A stretch of DNA of 64,000 nt from Blastobasis lacticolella (lineage: Eukaryota; Arthropoda; Insecta; Lepidoptera; Blastobasidae): positions 14,260,200 to 14,324,199 of the forward strand of contig LR990052.1 in assembly GCA_905147135.1 (NCBI GenBank). Direction: 5' to 3'. The position numbers were made by a program, and so were the translations under genes. The notes beneath the pieces were generated by a model. It worked only from the letters and a program-made list of their open reading frames with translations, was not told the DNA's origin and searched no databases. Below are positions 1 through 10,000 of this stretch, piece after piece. The stretch's first letter is position 1; each line of letters begins with the position of its first letter.

Positions 1-959
1 TACCTATACAATCTTGAAAACAATGGTAACTCGGGGCGTACTCCTGCTCAATGTCCAAGACCAAGCGATCTAGAAGATAAAAGAGGAGAAAGGAGGAGGA
101 GAAACCGCTCCGATGGTCTTGATTATTCGGTGTGATGAAGGAACTTCGAAAAAAAGGAATTTCGAAAAATATTTTTTCTAAAAATTTAAGTATCCGTGAA
201 ATAATCCGTCGAGTTGTCAATCTATCGATTGAGAGTCAATCTATCGTTTGACCCTCAAATGACCCTCTCGAAACTGTTGGCAGGATTTTGTTAGCGTTGC
301 CATAAAAATATAAGATGCGAATTAACGCGAATGTAGGTCATAAGTTCATAACTTAATAAAAGTAAACTCCCATTCATCAGGTCGCCTGCTTGTCTGTTTG
401 CCTACCGTATGACATAAAAAAACCACTATTGTTGAGAGTAGGCCGGTCCGTCCCTGCCCAGTGCCTAGCTACGCCTTATGCTACGCCCTAGGTTATATAA
501 TAGGTTCCGTAATAGGTTTGATGGTATGACTACTTAACTTTTCACTACAATTTTCATTACATTGCAATGCGATTCATTACCTTCCGTCTACAAATAGTAG
601 GGAAATGGAAGGGAATGAAGTTTGAGTAGATTATCTTGATTTATTTAAAATAGGATATTAAACATACAAAACACAAATATAACCTAACTAAACACTTCAA
701 TTTTATAGCTACATTAATTTTATTCAAGTAAATCAATGGAATGTAATGAGTACCTCCTAGTAGTCATTTCCCCAACGAAAATCTAAAATAATTTTCGCTA
801 CGCCATCACCTGTCCGTCCGTGATGAAATATTTCGACAGACTTACGAGTCGTGGGAGGCATGGGCATTAGAAATATACCAATAGGATTGCGCCCTTAAAA
901 ATAATTTCGATTACAATTTATGTTGTGCACTCCTGCACCAAGCCCTTGCCCTTATAGAC
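1..959. other. AT-rich flank without a recognisable gene
   Basis: No open frame with family resemblance is visible on either strand. The stretch at about 362-425 (catcaggtcgcctgcttgtc followed by tgtttgcctaccgtatgacataaaaaaa) resembles short pieces at 32998-33062 and 61078-61130, so it is a dispersed repeat tail. The rest is unexplained AT-rich DNA. Confidence 0.5.
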
Positions 960-1143
960 TGGAGTAATAATACTCAGCCTCTATTGGTCTGGTATCTTCC
1001 CGGTGAGGAGAATGCGGTTACATAGGACGGTGGGATACTCACACCACGGGAGCCCATCGATTTCCATGTGTCGATAGGGACTCCTTCGGGCCCGACAGCT
1101 TTCCGATTCTCCATGCGGCAAAGAGCCGTCTCGACTTTCTCTT
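960..1143 (-). pseudogene. Non-LTR reverse transcriptase fragment (minus strand)
   Basis: Read on the minus strand, this stretch encodes a piece resembling the N-terminal RT region of LINE polymerases: ALCRMENRKAVGPEGVPID, then, after a frame change, LCNRILLTGKIPDQ. The pattern 'K-N-x-K-A-x-G-P-(D/E)-x-(I/V)-P' is the usual fingers-domain motif before the catalytic palm. No palm motif follows, so this is a short relic. It abuts a second RT fragment of opposite orientation at about 1143, which suggests one inserted into or broke the other. Clade assignment is not possible from this length. Confidence 0.6.
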
Positions 1144-1640
1144 GGTATTCTTAACAATACTGTGTAATACAATATGCAGATTGCAGTACTACCCTGCGCT
1201 ATGGAAAGTGTCACAAATATGTATGGTCCCAAAACCTGGAAAACCGTCTACAGAACCTAGCTCATATAGACCCATAAGCCTTCTCCCTATCATCTCCAAT
1301 GTGTTTGAGATATTACTGTTGACCAGACTAAGGCCTTTATTAGAAGAAAACCTTGTTATCCCCTGTTTGAATTCCGAAAACAACACTCAACAGTAGAACA
1401 AGTGCTTAGAGTAGTTCAAAAGATATTACAATCACTGGAAAATACGGAATACTGCTCAGCAATATTTCTCGATATCCAGCAAGCATTTGATAGGGTATGG
1501 CACAAAGGACTGCTGTTTAAACTGAAATCCTAGTTTGCCAAACTAGTTTTATATGCTGCTAAATCATAACTTGAACAAAGAAAATTCCAAGTTAAATTAG
1601 GTACAGAATACTCTGCGATGATCCGGCTTCCTAAAAAATT
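1143..1640 (+). pseudogene. Jockey-type LINE reverse transcriptase fragment
   Basis: The translated frame carries WKVSQICMVPKPGKPSTEPS and then YRPISLLPIISNVFE, the classic RT block of Jockey/I-type LINEs. After a frame shift near 1375 the neighbouring frame continues with STVEQVLRVVQ and FLDIQQAFDRVWHKGL, the first catalytic-palm block. The frame then meets stop codons near 1530 and fades. There is no YADD box, so this is a truncated, frameshifted relic. Jockey versus another I-superfamily clade is an inference. Confidence 0.75.
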
Positions 1641-2240
1641 AGTTCAACATATAGAGTCTCTCTTTCTCCATGAAGCCAGCCAGCATCTGGCCATGGACGT
1701 TAGACTTCCAACTCCAAATATCTATGTACTATTATAAAACGATAAAGACTGTACACAACTGCAAAAGACATTTCAGAAAAAATAAATCGGTGTTAGGATT
1801 TTGGTACGGAACTATGCACAATTTTTTTTATTTTTGTGTTGTCTATCTGTTTGTCTGTTCGCTATCAGAAGCCTAGGCCATGTTTCATCTAATTCGAGTA
1901 TATAACTCCCCATACGAAGGTAACGCTAAACACACTAGCTAAACTGTGATCAAAATTATTTCCACGCGAACGAACTCGCGCCTGCGAGCCTATGCCTATA
2001 AGCTAGTTTATAAATATACTATTATTTACTATATCAATACTAGATTTTTTAATTCTATTGTTATTTACTAACAATAGAATAACTGTTGTAACTGATTGCC
2101 GTTCCACAGAAACAAAATCCACTCCTACCAGGAACAACGTGAAACGTATTATGAAGAACAGTAAGAGAAAAAGATTGTTCTTCTGTAGAAATAGACTCTA
2201 CACCACAAACAGAACATATTTGAAAAGGAACAAAAGATGA
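1641..2240. other. Spacer, no gene seen
   Basis: No convincing coding frame. A small perfect hairpin (11-bp stem 2052-2062 with 2070-2080, 7-nt loop) lies just before the decayed LINE that starts near 2240 and may belong to its 5' region. Confidence 0.4.
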
Positions 2241-2241
2241 G

Positions 2242-3204
2242 ATGTTGGCCATAATTACAAAAAGTATATGCCATCAAACTGAATCAAAGAAAACAAAAAT
2301 CTGCATCATCAGTAGCGATAACCAAAATAAAATATTGACAAGAGCTGAAAAATCATTTAACAATTCACAAATCCAACACTATATTACGCCTAACGGAGGA
2401 ACGCGACAATTATTAGAAGGCATTGATAATAAAGTTAAAGAATTTACGTTAAGAGACTATTGTATTATTTTTATCGGTCACACGGATTTTATCTTGACCG
2501 ACAGGTATTGTAATTTAATTGACCACATTAAAACTGTGTTACAAAAGCTAGAACATACTAATGTAATTATATGTTTACCGACATACAGAGTCAGTCTGTA
2601 TTCTAACTTATTCAACCAACGGGATGAAATATTTAATAATTTATTGTGTGCAAATAACTGGATGCATGAATATGCTTATGTAATAGACTCTAATAAAAAT
2701 CTTATTCCTAATGAGATGTTTTATAGTCGAAGTGGAACATTGAATAAAAAGGGTATTTCACAAATTATTGCTGACGTAACTTATTTCATAAATAATTTTT
2801 CTAACGAGTCACAAATTTCAACAGAGTCTAAGACAGAAGTAAAAAGAAGGTTTTTCGTTACTAATCAGTTTACTATTCTGCATCAGAACATCGAAGGTAT
2901 ACTAATTAAGGTAGATATAATTGAAGCCACTCTGAAAGAACTCTCGGAAATTCAAACTAATATAGACGTTTTATGTTTTACCAAAACTTTTATTACAAAC
3001 GATAACGAATACAATCTAAAACTTAAAAACTACAGATTAGCTAGTTTTTATTCGCGAAAAAATGTGAAAAGAGGAGGCTCCTGTATACTTGTTGCGAAAG
3101 ATATTGTTTGTAGACCATTGAAGATTTATCAAGAATTAAGTGTTCAACATATTTTTGAGTGTTGTGTAGGGTACCAAAAAGGACATATGAAACACCTTTT
3201 CTAG
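2242..3204 (+). pseudogene. Esterase-like plus endonuclease portion of CR1-like LINE
   Basis: This 320-residue frame is the 5' coding part of the decayed LINE. Residues about 20-180 look like the SGNH/GDSL-esterase-like region known from some CR1 and L2 elements (KICIISSDNQN, then YITPNGGTRQLLEGIDNK, then YCIIFIGHTDF). From about residue 210 it passes directly into an APE endonuclease start (TILHQNIEGILIKVDIIEAT, DVLCFTKTF). The endonuclease is cut off at 3204 by a frame break near 3165-3200. The start at 2242 is the first ATG and may not be the original one. The esterase reading is based on block similarity only; a catalytic triad cannot be confirmed. Confidence 0.6.
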
Positions 3205-3557
3205 AAAAACTTGATTCTTTACTGCATACTCTTACATCTAAGAACAAAAAAGAAAAAAATATAATTTGTGGCGATTGGAATATTGATATTTGCAAATCTA
3301 ATAAGTTAACATCCGTGTTAACTAATCTATTGAACAATTATGGTTTAGTTCCATACATAAATACTCCTACCCGTCACACAGCATGCCTTGACCAAATGGC
3401 CAGCAACATCCGTAGTGTTAACTCTGTGGTGCATAAACTAGCCCTTTCAGATCACGAAATAGGGCAAACTATTTCATTTAAAGCTAAGCCCATTATGCCC
3501 AAAAGTATGAATCAATACTATATAAAAAGACGTGACTATAGTAAGGAAAACATTTAA
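3159..3557 (+). pseudogene. Endonuclease C-terminal half of the CR1-like LINE
   Basis: This frame continues the endonuclease after the frame break. It shows ICGDWNIDI, matching the GDFN-type metal-binding block, and later SDHEIG, matching the catalytic SDH block. It ends at 3557; the following region up to 3889 contains linker sequence with stops. Confidence 0.65.
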
Positions 3558-3888
3558 AAATTTAAAAGATGCGTTAGTTCCCTAACGTTCTCAGAGGTTG
3601 TATGTAAAAAGGATACAAATGAGGCCTGTAATGAGTTTCACAGCTTGATGTCATTGTTTAATAACCTTTGTTTTTCCTACATTTGTATAAAAGTTGATGA
3701 TAGATGCCGAGGTCCAAAATGGCTAACGAAAGGTCTGAAACGCTCTTGTAAAATTAAAAGGGAACTTTACCTAAAATATGTAATTTCGCCTAAAAATAAG
3801 ATTCGCAACAGAGATAATTATTAAAGAAGACGTACAGTATAGTAACCCAGGAGCTATTGCTAAACTTTTTAATAATTTTTATATTGAC

Positions 3889-5466
3889 ATGACAAATAAT
3901 ACATATTGTAATAAATCGAATCCGTGCAATCAAAATGACATTCCCATGAATTTAAATTCTATTTATTTGTCACCAACCAATGAAATTGTAGTCTTTAAAA
4001 TAATAAAAAATCTAAATAACAGTACAGCAGTTGGTTATGACGATATTAGTACAAGAATATTGAAAAGTTGTGCAGCTGCTATGAGCAGACCCCTAAGTTA
4101 TATAATTAATATTTCCCTCGAGCAAGGTGTTTTTCCGGAAATATTTAAAAAATCCGTTGTTAAACCTCTATAATAATAATAAGGAGTCAATGAATAACTA
4201 TCGCCCTATAACGCTCATTTCAATATTTTCTAAGATATTTGAATAAGTAATACATAATCGCCTCACTCATTATCTTAATAAAAATAACCTTCTAAGTAAA
4301 AACCAGTATGGTTTCCGAAAAGGATGCTCTACTACACAAGCTTGCTTTAATCTTTTAAAGGAAGTAACAGAGAGTTTAAACAATAAAATTCCAATTGTTG
4401 CTATTTTCTTAGATATGAGTAAGGCCTTCGATTTTGTAAGTCATTCAATACTATTGTCCAAACTTTATAGACTTGGAATCAGAGGTTCTGCTAATAATTG
4501 GATAAAAAATTATCTCGAAAATCTCGCAATGTACAGAAGTTCAGAGAATTTCAAATTTTCAACTCGAGGCTCACAGATCTCAATTCAAATTAAATTGCTG
4601 TGGAGTACCCCAGGGAAGTATCTTAGGGCCTTTACTTTTCTTATGTTACATTAACGACTTGCCAAATTGCATAGAAGAGCAATCAATATTGTTTACAGAC
4701 GATTTATATCATTAATTAAATATGACAAAATAAATAATTTTAATGATATAATTAATAATACATTAATAAAGGTAATGGAATGGTTGAACAAAAATAATTT
4801 AAAAATTAATATTAGCAAAACACAATTTATTCAATTTAAAACACTTAAGTCTAGGGATATACCTTTAAATATTATTTATAATAATAACAAAATCGAAAAT
4901 GTAAATTTAACGAAATTCTTAGGTTTTTCTATTGACAAATATTACGATTGGAATTACCATATAGATAATGTTTGTCTTAGAATTAATAAAATTTGTTTAT
5001 GCCCTTCGTCGTCTAAGTAGGACAACTTCAAAGGAAGTTGCTCTAACTGCTTTCCACGGTTACGTGTCGTCAGTGCTTAATTATGGGCTTATGCTGTGGG
5101 GAAACTCAGTCGACATAAATAGAGCATTTATAGCACAGAAGAAATGTCTTCGCGCTGTGTGTCAATGCCCTAATGGAAACAGAGACTCATGTAAGCCTCT
5201 CTTTAAAGAAAATAAAGTGCTGACTCTTCCGTGCATGTATATTAAACAAATATGCATATTTGTTAAGGAAAATCCCGAATATTTTAAAACACGGAGAAGT
5301 TTTGAATAGAGTAACAAGGCACAAAAATCGAATATATTTACCGCAAATGCGTGTGAATGTTCACCGCAATAACTCCTTCTGTATGGCAATTCGTATATAC
5401 AATAGTCTACCAGCGAGTATTAAGGACTACCCGTATAATAAATTTAAAAGTACCTTAACAGGGTGA
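3889..5466 (+). pseudogene. Reverse transcriptase remnant of the CR1-like LINE
   Basis: Several overlapping frames together spell an RT. They include NLNNSTAVGYDDISTRILKS (3990-4070), NYRPITLISIFSKIFE (4195-4245), KNQYGFRKGCSTTQA (about 4300), FLDMSKAFDFVSHSILLSKL (4408-4465), a damaged primer-grip region near 4600 and FTDDLYH near 4690-4710, where YADD/FADD is expected. C-terminal blocks NISKTQFIQF, LTKFLGFSID and LNYGLMLWGN follow. Frame breaks occur near 4175, 4240, 4590, 5000 and 5290. It is a relic, not a functional polymerase. Confidence 0.75.
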
Positions 5467-5550
5467 CTTCTAGACAAATGCTTTTACTCTATAAAAGAAA
5501 TGTTAAATCAGTGAAGCTTTAGTACCGACTTAAAAAAGAAACTGTAAGAA

Positions 5551-5620
5551 ACCATATGTTCAGGCAACAATGGCGTGCAAATATATACATTTGCACGCCA
5601 TTGTTGCCTGAACATATGGT
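5551..5620. repeat. Perfect 32-bp inverted repeat with 6-nt loop
   Basis: Arms 5551-5582 and 5589-5620 are exact reverse complements (first arm begins accatatgttcaggcaacaa, loop atatac). The hairpin lies in the 3' region of the decayed CR1-like LINE. Pairing stops sharply at both outer ends. It could be a tiny foldback insertion, a local inverted duplication, or a sequencing/assembly artefact. Confidence 0.9.
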
Positions 5621-5845
5621 ACGTGAATGTAAAAACTATCTAGTATTATAACTATGTTCTTGCAAATAAAAATTCTAATTCTGATTCTGATTCTACCTAC
5701 TGTTCCTTATAAATGTCCGTTCTCTTCATTTAAACCAGCACTCTTTTCAAATGCAATTAGCTTTGTAGATGACATGTCTATATTTTGTAATGTCAATGAT
5801 ATGGTTTTAGTTTAAACGCTTTCACTTTCTAAAATCTAACTACGC

Positions 5846-6849
5846 CAATGAGGAGTTTTCCAATAGGTATCTAAAGCATTCCTAACCACTCACTAGATAG
5901 CGCCCCAACAATTTTGGCAATCGCTTGAAATAGGTTCTTAGCAAACACGATATAAACACTGGGCACGTTGTATTGGATAATATTGTATTTGTCAATAGTT
6001 TTCAACCATTTTAGAGGTTGTAATAATAATGGAACATAGTGCCAACTTCTATATATATTTCTTTTTACCGATCGTTCAACCTTTAACAGTTATGTTTATA
6101 TTAATAAACATTTTATTTTTAAGTTACGTATTAATCGGCTGCATTAAATCACTGCCACCATCAAACGATTAAAAAAATATTACCAAAATTGTAGGAGCGC
6201 CATCTATTGATGTTTTTAAAACCAACTATCAATACCTATGCTTTGTCTAAAATAGGATGATAATTTTGACAGCTCACTAATTGTTGGTCTTTGGCGCATG
6301 CCTATGAAGTTTTGTGTTTTATTTCGGTAAAATAAACTACGGAAAATGTCGTACTTCATAGACAGGCCCCGCCCCTTTAGTGAAGTGCCACGAATATCGA
6401 ATAACAACAGACAATCGAAAATCGATATTGTTATAATATAATCGAATATTTAAAATTTACATTTAGGTAACCTTATTATTTTTTGTAACTAAACTCTTAT
6501 TCTTTGTTTGGATTTCACCTTAAGAGACCTTCCACAACAACAATTTCGAGTCGCGCGTATTCTACGTAATAGGATGACTGACCGAATAGAAATACGCACG
6601 TGTCATAATCGTCGTTGTAGAAGGGTTTTTAATGTCGTATTAATAAATTATTAATTCAGAAGAAAATAAATAGTTTATTTTGTATAATACGTATAGCATA
6701 ACCATACAACTATCGATTCCAAGTTCTATGAGAATGATAATCGATAATCGAATAGATTCATTAACGATTTTACACAACCACATCCCTACTGTGATCTGTC
6801 AAAATTATCATCCTATTTTAGACAAGGTATACTGGAAAACTCCTCATTG
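5846..6849. mobile_element. TIR element (family A, copy 1) upstream of ABCF3
   Basis: The termini are inverted repeats: caatgaggagttttcca at 5846-5862 and its exact reverse complement at 6833-6849. An inner inverted pair, agatagcgccccaacaattt near 5895 and the matching gcgccatct end near 6205, strengthens the MITE reading. A second, shorter copy in opposite orientation lies at 40783-41189. The excess length comes from a nested element at 6241-6826. No transposase frame is present. The right end is about 245 bp from the ABCF3 start codon. Confidence 0.8.
6241..6826. mobile_element. Nested TIR element inside family A copy 1
   Basis: Terminal inverted repeats of about 30 bp (ctttgtctaaaataggatga at 6241 onwards, reverse complement ending at 6826) enclose about 585 bp without a coding frame. 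The other family A copy has the uninterrupted target (caatacctactggaaaact), so this is a later insertion. The junctions contain TA dinucleotides compatible with a Tc1/mariner-type target, but the exact duplication is ambiguous. Confidence 0.75.
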
Positions 6850-7093
6850 AGCTGTTAGTAGCGTGCCTTTACACTACTGATTTTGCTTTATTTAATCTGT
6901 GATTTTATATTTTCAAAGTTGGCGACTGTGCTTTTTGACATTGACTGTCATTATTGACTTTCATGACAGAAGGTGACGCGAGCATACGGTGACGGCGAGA
7001 CAACATTTTAGATTTTATAATTTTTGAATAAATGCAATTATTATCAATAAAAATCTTGGTACCGACCAAGCTAATATCTACCTAATTTATAAA
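6850..7093 (+). promoter_or_regulatory. Probable ABCF3 promoter and 5' leader
   Basis: This is the stretch between the family A transposon and the ABCF3 ATG. It has no evident TATA box at a fixed distance, as is common for housekeeping genes. A stretch rich in CG dinucleotides (gtgacgcgagcatacggtga, 6971-6990) stands out from the AT-rich surroundings. The transcription start cannot be placed, and an upstream untranslated exon is possible. Confidence 0.4.
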
Positions 7094-10000
7094 ATGGCTA
7101 AATGTGGTGAATTCCTGAAGAGCCATTTTCCATTGATTGATGATGATATGAAAAAATATGTAGAAGGTAAGTAATTAGGTTATAAAATTTTATTTACATA
7201 CAAAATGTTATTATAAATATTCTCAACATCAATTATTGGCTTTTTAAATTATCTACCGATCTGTCACAATTACAGTAAGACCGATACAGTTTTAGATGTT
7301 ACAACATTGTTAAATTGAAAGCACATTGTTGTAGTCCAATTGAGCAATAATGTGCAATTTTATTTACTAAGTATTTCTTTTAGACATTCTTGACAACAGT
7401 GCTGGTGAGTTCGAAGATACTGAAGAAGTGTATGAGGCGGTTGGTGAGGTTTTACAAGGCATTTCTGAGAAGTCAGAAAATGATATCAGGTAAAACTAAA
7501 AGTTGCTACAGTTATGTATATTTAAATTGATCTGCCAATCACTGAAAATATCTATATTGAATTAATTTTGTCTCATAATTGTAACAGGGAAATATGCGAC
7601 AAACTGCTTCATATGTTACAACCAGACAAGACCACCAGTAGTAATGGACCGAGGAAAGTATTGGATGCTCCTATTCACCTTGCCTCCATGACAAACAATG
7701 TGAATGAAGTTGATGATCTCAAAAGTATTTGGCTTCAAACTAGAGATGACAATCTGGTGAGTCCAGTTTTAACTGCCATTTTATCTACTTTCTATATTTT
7801 TTAAAATTGAAACACATTGATTGTACTAAATAATAGAAAATTTTAGGACCGTGACAAGAAATCCAATGTCACAATTGGGGAGCTGGAGGAACTGTACAGT
7901 ATAATTACATGAAATTGAACTTTACAGGACCAGTAAAAATCTAAAAGACATACTTGCATTTTGAATTGTAATTATACCGTTATGATCAAAATCACGAGTT
8001 TGGTTGCAATTTGAACATTGTCATAGGCAATGTTCAAATTGCAACGAAACTCGTCATTGGAAATGAGTTGAGGTTCACATTTGGTTACCCTTAACCTGTC
8101 ACATCCCGGCAACACAATAGTGGGTCGCGAGAACAATTGATAACAATAGATTAGCGGATACTTGGGATGTGAGCGGTTAAAACCTCTGGATTAAAAAAGT
8201 ATTTTGACCAGAGGGGTAATTATACGTTCTGCTCGAGAGCTCCTCAATTGAAAGGAAAATTTTCATCAATAATTTTGTTATGTTTTCCACATTATAATAG
8301 CATGTGAAGGTTTAAAGTAAAGTTTTCCTTAACCATAATGAATTATGGTTAGGGAATTCTTGTTATTTATTGTAGCTCAGTTCTGTAAGTTCCAATTAAC
8401 TTTTGAATTAATGAATATATCTTATACATTTGTAGAAAGTCGATGCTAAGAAGTTAGAGAAGGCTGAAGCGAAGCTGCAACAGAAGCAACAAAAGCAGAA
8501 GGACTCTAAAACACCATTGGCTGCACCTGTTCTACAGACGGCCACAGCATCGCAGGTTACTTCAAAGAAGGACAGCAAGCTAGAGGCAAAGGGCACTAAT
8601 AGGACACAGGATATTAGGATAGAAAACTTTGATATTGCATATGGCGATAGGTTAGTATATTGGTGGTACATAAAAACATGTGTTTTGAGACCTCATTTCT
8701 TTATTGAGAGTTGGAGGAATCACAACTGAACTACATTAATAATTATCTTTTATCAAGACAACAATTACATTAATAAAACCGGCACACAAAAAAAAAAATT
8801 GTCTGTACACCGGGCGCCACCTATCTACGGGCATGTTTTTCGACCCGCTGAATACGAATTTTAAGTCAGTTTAGGCCGTCCAGCCTTCAATTTTGAAAAT
8901 TTTTTGTACCAAGATAATCCTAATTTTTTACGATTTTTGCAATTTTTAAGGATATTTTATATTTTTTTTCGAATTAAATAAGTTTATGATTAAAGTACGA
9001 TCGAAATTAGTATTTAACAGATCAAAATACATAAAAATTATGTTACATTAAGATTGTATAATTTTATCATGTTTCAGGGTTCTATTGCAAGGAGCAGATC
9101 TTGTGCTTGCATTTGGGCGTCGCTATGGGCTGGTGGGTCGAAACGGTCTTGGCAAGACTACTCTACTTAGAATGATTTTCGCAAAGCAGCTGAAGATACC
9201 ATCACACATCTCTATATTACATGTAGAACAGGAGGTTGTAGGTGACGAGACATTGGCACTGCAAAGTGTGCTGGAATGCGACATTGTAAGAGAAACTCTG
9301 TTGAAGAGAGAGAAGGAAATAACTGCTGCCATCAATAACGGGTATGTTTTATTTAGGTATATCGTGGTTTTAGTTGTTCAATGAATTTTAAGTTTGGGTC
9401 TGAGTTTTTCTGAGTTTTTGTTGTGGCATTGTAAGATATGGACAAAAGTCCAAACGGCCTTTAAGTCTCTGGAAAACACGAGTAATAAAACCTATTTCGC
9501 CTTTTTATTGCTCGCAATTTCTCCCAACAGATCAGCAGATGCAAACCTCTCAGCGGAACTTACAGAGCTGTATGCACAACTGGAGAACATTGAGGCAGAC
9601 AAGGCACCAGCGCGCGCGTCCATAATCCTGAGCGGTCTTGGCTTCACACCAGAGATGCAGGGGCGGGCCACCAAAACATTCTCTGGAGGTTGGCGTATGA
9701 GGCTGGCACTCGCGAGAGCTCTATTCTCTAAGTGAGTTTGGGTTGAAGTTATTTGCTTTACAGCTTATATTTCGGTTTAGCATTGCTCTTAAACTATATA
9801 ATGAAACGCAGTTATAAGGAAATAAGTTAATACTCTTTCATCTATAACTCTATTCAAGAACAGACATTTTATCAACGTAATGTCTCGTCTTCCTTAAATG
9901 AATTGACACAACAAACAGTGTCAAGGATATTTTATATTTTGCAGTTACTAAAACTGAAATAGTAGCAACTGCAGATTGGTGAAAAAGTTTTTATGCTATA

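Larger units (their letters stand above)
2242..5695 (+). mobile_element. Decayed CR1-like LINE with esterase-like N-terminal region
   Basis: This is a near-full-length but heavily mutated non-LTR retrotransposon. In order it shows an N-terminal part with SGNH-hydrolase-like features, an APE-type endonuclease, a reverse transcriptase and a C-terminal region ending with NSLPASIKDYPYNKFKSTL near 5465. The 3' end runs into an imperfect attctg repeat (about 5672-5694), a typical LINE microsatellite tail. At least four frame breaks separate the domains. The palm catalytic box reads FTDD instead of YADD/FADD, so the polymerase is probably dead. A perfect hairpin interrupts the 3' region at 5551-5620. 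CR1-type affiliation rests on domain order and is an inference. Confidence 0.75.
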
